A stretch of 64,000 nt of DNA, taken from NCBI GenBank assembly GCA_020634975.1, contig JACKAQ010000003.1:1-64000 (forward strand), written 5' to 3'. The notes under the pieces are model-generated. The model was not told where the DNA came from. It worked only from the letters and a program-made list of their open reading frames with translations, and searched no databases. The translations under genes were made by a program, and so were the position numbers. This stretch comes from JACKAQ01 sp020634975 [NCBI: Calditrichia bacterium] (lineage in GTDB: Bacteria > Calditrichota > Calditrichia > RBG-13-44-9). This document shows, in pieces, positions 26,304-35,800 of the stretch. Each line of letters starts with the position of its first letter. Within the stretch, counting starts at the first letter, position 1.

Positions 26304-26807
26304 CTTTCCCTCGAATCGTTTGTTAATTTGAAATCGAACCAGTTGAGCAGGTATAAAACGAGCAATATCAGAAGGTCATTTAAATATCGCAATTATTTGC
26401 GAAATAGGCAACACCCTCAATTATGTAGCAATTCTTTGACAGGTCAACCAAGAAAATATCGCTAATCAACGTAAAAAACCTACAAAAACTGCTGCAAAAA
26501 TGATCTTCATCACACGAAGTATCGTCCAAACAAACTATTCTGATTTGTTGATATTTCAATGTTTAGCAAAAAATTTCACACAATATAAAATTAAGTTCAC
26601 AGTGGTTCACGCTTCCCGTCTAAAACTTGGCTGAAATTCCTTCTCGCTTGCGCTTTAACTGTAAATCCTGACTATTCAGCATTTTAACGACAGAAAAGCA
26701 TCCATTTCAATCACGTATTTCTCACCTGATTTTTTCATTTACCGGATGAAAATCCGGCTCAATTGACCCGTACAGCGATGCGTATACGCATTATAAGGAG
26801 ATTTTGT
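26304..26807. other. divergent control region of vWA-OmpA gene and giant gene
   Basis: About 500 AT-rich bases with no coding signal. It contains the ribosome site AAGGAG (26795-26800) for the giant gene and presumably both promoters, which I could not fix by eye. No repeat was recognised. Confidence 0.55.
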
Positions 26808-29800
26808 ATGGCCAAGATTTTCCTGATCGATACAGCCGAAGCCTCGTTATTTTTGGACGGCACGCTAAATGGCGATCAAATCGAAATTTCCCACCTTGGA
26901 TTTGCGGCAGCGGCGCTCAAATCCCGCACGATTTATCCCTATCCATTGACGATTTCCACCACCGGCGGACAGATACAGCCAACCACAGTGATCAACCCAC
27001 ATGTGGACGATCCCTCTGACGCGTTTCGATTTGTTACGGATGTTGAATTCGAGTTGCCGGCGCAGGAAATGACAGCGAAAGACGGTTCGGAACTGCCGCT
27101 GGATTTGCGCTGGAAAAAGATGCCGGTAAAATTAACGGTTAGCGATCCGGCGAATCCAGCGACGAATGAGCTGCGCATCGGATTTTCGCATCTGACGATT
27201 GCCAGCCCGAAATTGCCGGGGATTGAAATCGATTGCAACGTGCGGCTCGTATTTCTTGGCGATACACTACAACTCGACCAATCGACAATTCAGATATTCC
27301 AACCCGATGAAAATCATACAGTTACGTTATCATTGCAGGACGTGCATTTCGACAGCAATCTGTTCGGGCTGAAGTGGAATGATCCCAATATCAACTTTTG
27401 GCTGAAGCTGTTCAGCAACGATGTGCAGGACACCAGCGCCGCGGTGGATGTAACCGCGAATCTGCAAATTCTCACCGGCGCAGCTCCGGAAATCCGGCTG
27501 GATTGGCAGCACGCCAATCGCCAGCGCAATTTCAAATTACCGGGCATGTCGCTGGCAACATCCGCGAGCGGGACGAATGCCTTTTCGCTGTTGCTGCAGC
27601 CGGTCGGCAATGCGCTAAACAAAGTGACGCTGGCGCTGAGTTTACCGCCGTCGCAATCGTTCAGCATGCTCAGCAATTTCGCGTGGGAACGCGATGCGGA
27701 TCGCGAATTGCTCAACGACGACAATCGTCCGGCAACCGCGCCGCCAGTGATGCAGCTCTCCCCCACCCCGCAAAATCCCGTAACTACTGTATTGACTAGA
27801 TTTACGCGCGGTCAATCGAATCTGCCCAAATTTTTGCAGCAATTCGATGCACCGTTGCCAGCTATCGATTTTGCCAATCCGACACCATCGCCAACCACCG
27901 TCCGTTCGTTCAAAGCCGCCGATTGGCAGCCAAATTTGAATTTCCAGTTGAACAGCGCAAATTTCAAATTCCCGTTTTTGCGGATCGGCAGCGGAAGCAA
28001 TACCTTCGATCAATTTGTGAACATCGATTCGGTCGATCCGGTCACGGAAAGCGATTATTCATTCACCAATCACGCCGTTTCCGTGAATGTGAATCTTTCC
28101 CAAAAAATCGGGGCGCTGGCGTTCCAGAATGACTGGGGCATTGCGTTCAATTGGGAAACCTTCGCGTTCGCGATAGACCACAACAATGGCATCGATCTGC
28201 TCGGTGACGTGCCCGAATTGCCCGCCCTGCAGCACATGAATTTAATGTGGCGATTCAAGGGCGTGCCTTACGGAAACAGCGGTAAGTTTCATTATTTTAA
28301 GCTGGTTACGAAAGGCTACAATTATCAAATAAAACTTGCGCCGGGCGCATCGGTGGAGCTGGATTTCACCAAAGCAAGTGTGGAACCGATCACCTTCCGG
28401 AGCACCAACTTCACCGTCACCGCCAAAGGCATCAACCTGACCGCGGATGTGCTGGACAACCCTGCGCGGCTCAACGGCATCAACACACGCTTCCGATTTC
28501 ACAGCACCCAAATGCAAATCGTGGACAACCGCATTCTCGATTTCACGCTCTCCGGCACCGGACCGCTACCGCCTGATCTCGTCGGCGATGCGATGGCCGA
28601 TATCGCGCTGCAGTTCAAACAAAATGCCGCCGGAAACCTGCTGTTGGTCGCTGGCGCAGCGCAATTGAAAGATACTGATCAGCTCGATGCCAAAAATATC
28701 CGTTTCCAATACGCGGTCGATTCGCTCGGGCTGGATTTTGTGGACGACGGCAAATATCACCTCTATTTCAAAATTTCCGGGAGCGCGAAATACGTGCCCA
28801 CGCCGATCGACGATCCCAACGGACCGCTGGCGTTGCTCTCGGCAATCACCATCAAACTGGTCGAGTGTCCGCTCACCGGCGATGCCAGCGTGATTGCCCG
28901 GCACATCGGTTTTTTGATCGAATTTCCCGAACCCGTGACGTTCAGCTTTTTGGGCTGCTTCACATTTGAATTACGCGCCATCGGTTTTCTGGCATACACA
29001 GAAAAATTCGGCGGCGATCCGTCGCTGCAACTCACCGGACAGGTGATGTTCGCCAAAGGCGGGCAGGACACCCACAGCGCCAAACTCGATTTTCACGGAT
29101 TGTATATCGGCATCCCCAAAAAAGGCTCGGTTTTCCCGCGTATCAGCCTCGAAAAACTGGCAGTGGAAATCATTTACGGCGAGGCGTTCAAGCTCACTGG
29201 AATGGTCAGTTTTGTGGATAACGAGCTGCAAAAAGGCTTCCTCGGCGAGGGGCAACTGGAAATGAAAGGCATGCCGGTGATCGCCGCGGCGTTCGGGTTT
29301 ATGCGCGCCAGACTCGACGAAAACAGCAATTGGCTGCGGGCGTGGTTCATTTATCTGGAAGTCCGGAAAGTCAGTTTTATGATTCCGCGACTGGAAATTT
29401 ACCTGCGGGAAATCGGGTTGGGATTCGGCTATCGCTACACGATCACCAGCATCAAACAGGCGGATGACGAAAACGACATCGGCAAACTGGTGCGGGCGCT
29501 GCGCGACAGTTCGCGAACCGCCGGCGATCTCGCGAAAGTCGAAAACTGGGCGCTGGATCTGGAAAAACGCGGCGAAGATCCGCGCTGGACGATCGTGTTT
29601 CGCGCCATGTTTTCCCAGAGTTCCGCCTCCCCTTCCCCGCTAAAATACAACGAAGGTGCCGAAAAATTCCTGCCCTGCGCCTATTTATTTGATGCCATCG
29701 TGGCGTTTCGCAGCGATCTCACTTTTTTCATGGCGGTGCGCGGCTGGATCAACACCAATTACAACGATTTTTTTGAGAATACTGACGATCTGCGCTCTCA

Positions 29801-32800
29801 CCCGATTGTGTCCGGATTTGTGCTGCTCGCGCCGCGCAAAAAGCGTTTTCTGGCGCATGTTTCCTCCAATCCGGACGGGAGTTTGGGCGCACGCCCAGCG
29901 TTGCCGGAATTCGCCCGCAAAGCCATTTTGAAATCTGATTTTTCCGCAACGATGCTCATCGAACCGGGATTATTCCATTTTGAACTCGGCTGGCCGAACA
30001 TGCTGCGATTCCGGCAATTGTTCGGTCCGGTGATTTTCGAGGTGCGCGCCGGATTTATTTTCCGCATTTCCGAAACCGAAATGGTGATCGGCGTGAGCAT
30101 GGAAGCGCGCGCGACGCTGGACATCGAAGCGGGATTTGAGGCGGCGGTGATCGGCGCAAACATTTCCGCACACGCGATTGCGGCGGTCGGCGCTCGATTA
30201 GTCGGCATGACCAGCCTCGTTCGCGAGGACGATTTTGCTGTGTACGGCGCTATCGGCATTGAAATGCGCATCGAATTCCGCCTGATCATCTGGATCGGGC
30301 TGAAAATCGGATTTGTGAAAATCATCAAAGAATTCAAGCTGAGCTTCACGCTCGGATTTACCGCCGGCATCGAAATCGGGCTGACCGGACCAGATCCCGG
30401 CGTTCGCGGAACGGGCACGATTTACGCGAAATTTATGGGTCACGGAATGAAATTCACCGCCAAATTCAAGAGCAACGAAGGCGCAGTGATCGCCGCGCTC
30501 GGCAAGGTGCAACCGTTCCTGAACACCGGACTGACCTCCGAAGATGTGGAGGGCACGCCCGGCATCGATCCCGCTACCCAAAATGTTTCGGCAAAACCTG
30601 CGCCGCAATCGGCGGTGATGCGGGTTGGATCGCAGCCATCAGCAGCGATGCGCATTGGCGGTAACGGCGCTGCGCGACCGTCACAACCGGGCGCAGCGGT
30701 CAGTTCGCTCACCGGAAAAATGGTCGAATTTCATGCGCCGGATTATAATTTGCTGGTGATCAACAAACCGGCGGCGGACGGCAAAACTTTTGCTTATTTC
30801 CTGCTGTTGCCCAAAGGCGAGGGTGAATCGGGATTTTTGCCGGTGCCGCCAAACGATACGATCGAGGTTTCCAACGATTTTGCGATGACGATTCCCGATA
30901 GCGGCAAAACTTTTGTTTTACAACGATTTAACGCCAATTCCGGCGATCTGGAAACCGTGGACGATCTCGCGAATGTGAACTGGAAAGTGAACTGGGACGC
31001 GGTGATTTTGTCCGCCGAAAATTATGGCGAAGGCACCCCGGACGACACCGAGCCGGTCACCGAAACCGTAAAACTGGCGGATTATCTGCTCGGTGCGTTT
31101 GTGCTCGATGCGAACAATCAGCCGATTGGCGATCCTGAATTGTTGGCGGCGGCTAAAACCGTCATCGATGAGCGGGTGCAAAATCCGACCGACAATGCTT
31201 TTGAAGCGGCGGTTCGCGGCGCGGTGGAGCAGTTCAAAGGCTCGCCGTATTTCAAAAAAGATTACCAAAATGAATACGAACAGGCGCTGCAAAACGCCTT
31301 CGACGATGGCAAAACCATTTATTCAGCGGACGGAACGATCACGCCGGAAAGTCAGGCGGTGGAGCAGGCGGATCATCTGCGGAGCATGGTGATTCACGAT
31401 TTGATTGCCGATTTTCGCGAATTTGTCGATGCGATCAGCGAAACCGGCGAGATCGACGCGGAACTGACCGGCAGCTCCATCGCATTCCAGATGGGCATTG
31501 TTTTCCGGCTGGAATGCGACGATGTGAATCGTCCGGAGTGGCTGGATTTTTCGCAGAACTATTTGGAAAATCACAGCTTACCATATCCGCGAATTCGCCA
31601 GCGATTTCAGCCGGAAAGCCCATCGCCGGATGGCAGCCCGGAAAAATCCGCGACGACATTCAACATCGCCGCAGCGAATTTTGCCAATTTCTCGCCGCAA
31701 TTCCAGAATTTGCGGCATTACACATCGGCGAATACCATCGCCATCGCCTGGGAATTGACCTGGGAAAATCTGCCGGAGGACGGCTGCACCACCTGTCAGG
31801 CAGACCCCGAACACCATTTATTACATTATATTGTGCGGCGTCGCGCGCTGGACGGCAGCGAACCGGAACAGGTGTACACCGTCAAAAATGCCGAGGCGCT
31901 GCAGCTCGAAACCGATGCCAACGGCAATCCGCTGCTGAGCAGTTTGCGCCCACGTTTTCAGGTGGTCGATCATTTCAATCACGAAACACCGGAAGATCAG
32001 GCGAATTTGCCGGCCAGCGGACGCAGCTATTTATATAGCATTACACCGGCGGATGTTGCCGGGAATCTCGGTCGTCCGCTGTCGCTGGTGGCGACGCGCT
32101 ACCCGAGCGAACCGCCGCTGGTGCCCAATAATGGCGAGCTGACCGTAAGCTATCGCATCGCCGATGCCCTGCTGTCGCCGGACGAAGTGCTGCAGAACAG
32201 CGGCGATGTGATCACGCCGGTTGCTATCACTCCGCATTCGCTGCGGGTGAGCTGGCGCGAACCCGGCGCTCGCGATGATCGCCCGATGGTGCCGGTCAAA
32301 ACCTATCGATTAATTTTCCGAAAAGATGACACAATGCCCGTCGGCAGTTACGGGCTGGATGCGTCCACTCGCGGTCCGAAGAGCAAATCGTTGCCGACCA
32401 GCAACGCGCGTCCGTTGCCGACCGATATTAAAATTGAGCTCGATGCACGCGGTAGCCGCGAAGCGCGTTTCGCCGAAATTCCGGTGGAACAGTTGCGCGA
32501 CGCGGGCATTTTCCCAGCCGGTGACGAACCAAAATGGCAGCCCGAAGCGTGGAATATTTATTTCCAGACCGTTTCGGTGAACGACGTGCCGTCCGCGCTC
32601 GCGCCGGTCAATTTGCTGCTACGGGTGGAAAGCGACGATCCCGCCGCTCAAAAAGAGGAGCGCCGGCCGGAACAGCTCGAATGGCTGCCGAAGCCGGTCC
32701 AATTCCCGCTATTGCCGCCGGAGGATCAGCGCGCGATTCCCGGACTGGCGCATTTCCCGATGCCCACACCCGGATCATTTGGATTCTCAGGCAGCACCGG

Positions 32801-35800
32801 ACAGGACATTCTCAATCGCGTGCAGTTCACGCAACACCCGGACGAGTTGCGCTGCATCCGCTTCCGCTGGAATCAGGGACCGGGCGACCAGCCGGATTAT
32901 CCGCTGCCGCTCAACGCCGGTTATCACCTGCTGGAATTGAACATCGATGCGCATACCGACGACACATTTGACGACAAAGAACGGCTGGCAAAAGCGATCC
33001 GCAAAATACAGGAAGTGCAAATGCTGCCTGCCGACGAGCTTCTGCTCGCCCCCTCCGACACGCTCACAGCCAGTCAGTGGGAATCTTGGTATCCCACAAC
33101 ATTGCAACGATTGCGCAATCCCGCCGAACGACCGCGCGGATCTGAAACACCGTTCGGACCGTGGTTTTCGTGGCGCGATTCGTATCTGGTTTGGCCGGAA
33201 TGGCCGGGATTCACCAACGTCAACGGGGAGCGCAACGACACGATTCACCCGGCGCTGCGCAAGCTGGTCGATGTGCTCAAAAATGATCCCGAAGGACGAT
33301 TGCCTGCCACATACATCGTCGATTTGCAGATTAGCCCGCCGATGCAGGAAAACGATTTCAACGACCTGATCGCCATCACCGATGCGGGTCCCGATCCGTA
33401 CGGATGGGGCATTTTGCAACGTTTCGGGCTGTGCGCATCGGTTTCGCTGCGCAACAAATCCACCGGCGACCTGATCACCGGCGCGGCGTTGCTGGAAGCG
33501 CTGAACAAGGCATATCTCGCCTATCGCAACGATCCGGTTACCGATGGACAAAACAACACGCTGGCGAGTTTCGACACTTTTTTGCATATCGAATTATTGT
33601 TCCAACCGTCATCGGCGATCAGCCTGGAAGCGGGCGGTAATCCCAAAGAAAACAGCTTGTTAGGCATCGTCCAGATCAGCCTTCGACCGGCAATCCAGCA
33701 GGACGCGCAATACGCCAAAGTGCCCATTTCCGGCGATGCGAAAGCAACCGTCACGCTGCTGTTTTCCGAAATTCCCGCCGATGGCTGCGTGCTGGTCAAC
33801 CAGTCTGAACTTGCCAAAGGCGAGATCGACATCAAGCCGCCGGCGACCGGAAACGCGCTGAAATATGTGCTGACACTGCCGCTGAACGGCGCGACAACCC
33901 TGCTGCTCCGCAGTCGCACTACGCTGCCGAAAGTCGAGAAAGAATTGCAAAACGGTACGGTCGAGTTGCCGAAAGCCGGCTTTGCGCCGACGGACGAACT
34001 CGCCAGCTATTTCTCCGTTCCGGCGGATGCACTGGCCGCGGATTTTGCCCAAAATCCCGCCAGCAACACGCTGGCAAAGCAGTGGCGATTGTTCAAGTTT
34101 TATGCGGAATCGCTGAACAGCAACCAGACCGATCCGCCACCGGCGAAAAAAATCGAGATTCCCACTGCCGAACCGGCGATCAAATCGATGCTGCCGGATT
34201 ACCTGGGCTGGACGAACCGCTTTTTCGAGCACGGCGGCGAAATGGATTTGAATCCGCAAACTGTCAAAAAAGCCACCAAAAACGGACCGTGGCTGGCGAC
34301 TGCCTATCCGCAATCGGGCAACCCGGTTTACGCCACGCCGGACGACAGCAGACGGTTGAAATACGATCATTTGCTGGAAGACCGCTACGCCCACAATTTG
34401 CGCTATTACATACGCCCGTACGGACGATACGACCTGCTCTGGCAAAGTTTGCGGCAATCGCCGGCGCTCTTCCCGGATCCGCGCATCGATGAATTGCTGA
34501 TCGATTTGCGCGACGCCCGCGTGTCGGATTTGCTCATCAAAACGTTTGAAAACAATGGCTTATCGCTGCTGAAAACGGCAACAATTTCCCAACAGAATCG
34601 CCACGAATGGACGATTGCCAGCAACGGTTCAATGTACACCGTCGCGCAGGCAACCGACGATTTGCAGGTTTTCGAAGCCGAAACGCTGAAATTCCAATTG
34701 GAGAAAAATTTCAAATTGCTGCCGGAAGCCACGCCCGAACCGCAGGACGGCGCGCTGGATGTGGTGCTCGATCGCACCAAACCGGTGGCGATGCCGGTCA
34801 TTTTGCGCAGTGGCAGGCTGGACGAAGATCCGGTTCCCGGCAAACCCAGCGCACCCGGCAAAACCTGGGAAGTGATCGTTGCGCAACACCCGGAACAGGC
34901 GCTCATCGAACGCAACCAGACCCTTTTCCGGCAGTTGGCTTTCCGCCAGATTGCCTTTACGCTGCTGCGACGATTCGCATTTGCAGACTGGCCGGAAACG
35001 CTGGCGAACCTCGCGGGCATCGATCCGATCGGCATTCAATTTGTGCAAAACCGGTTCCCGGAAATTCCGGCGAGCTACCCGGATCAGCCCGATCACATCC
35101 CGATGATCAACGGACAAATTGCCGCGAAACTGGCAAATGCCGAAATCGACGACGCGCTGCGGATGATTTTCGAGCAGCACAATTTCTTCCTCTCCAACAG
35201 CGCTACGGTCACCGCCGGTGAACCGGATGAGTGGCAGATCAGCGACGGACAGCAGCAATTTGTGGTTCGCAAAACCCACCGCGTGCTGACCGTTTCGGCG
35301 GACGAAATCGAGCTGTTGAGCTTCGCGGATGTGATCATCGACGATGCGGAAACCGCCCGAAGCCTCGATTTACCGCGCCGCATCGGCAATTTCCAGCAGG
35401 GCGCGATGGTATTGCAATGGCAATCGCTGCCCTATTTTTACGAGCACCGGCTGCTGCTGATCGCCCAAACCGCCACCACGGTTTCGCCGGTCAACGAAAC
35501 GGTTCAGCAGGATTTCGAGTATCGCTCGCCCGATCCGGTGGCGCTGAGCGAGGGCATGGAATTGCCCGGCGGCAGCATTCGTTTCCGACAAATTGACCTG
35601 TTGCTGAACAATTTCTGGGATGCGCTGAAATCCGATGCGCAGTCGCGCTGGCCGTACGAACAGCCCGATTCCGCCGGTTTCACCATCGGAACAACATTTG
35701 TTGACGAACTGGATAACCTGTTGATTTCCAACGATTTGCGAAATGCATTTTCCGCAGCGGATTTCGAGTTACCGCAAGATGCAACGGTGCTGCAAACCAT

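Noticed and set aside
33660-34457. Several antisense open frames of 200-266 codons within the giant gene
   Set aside because: Long antisense frames are expected under GC-rich genes; none shows a domain, signal peptide or start signal.
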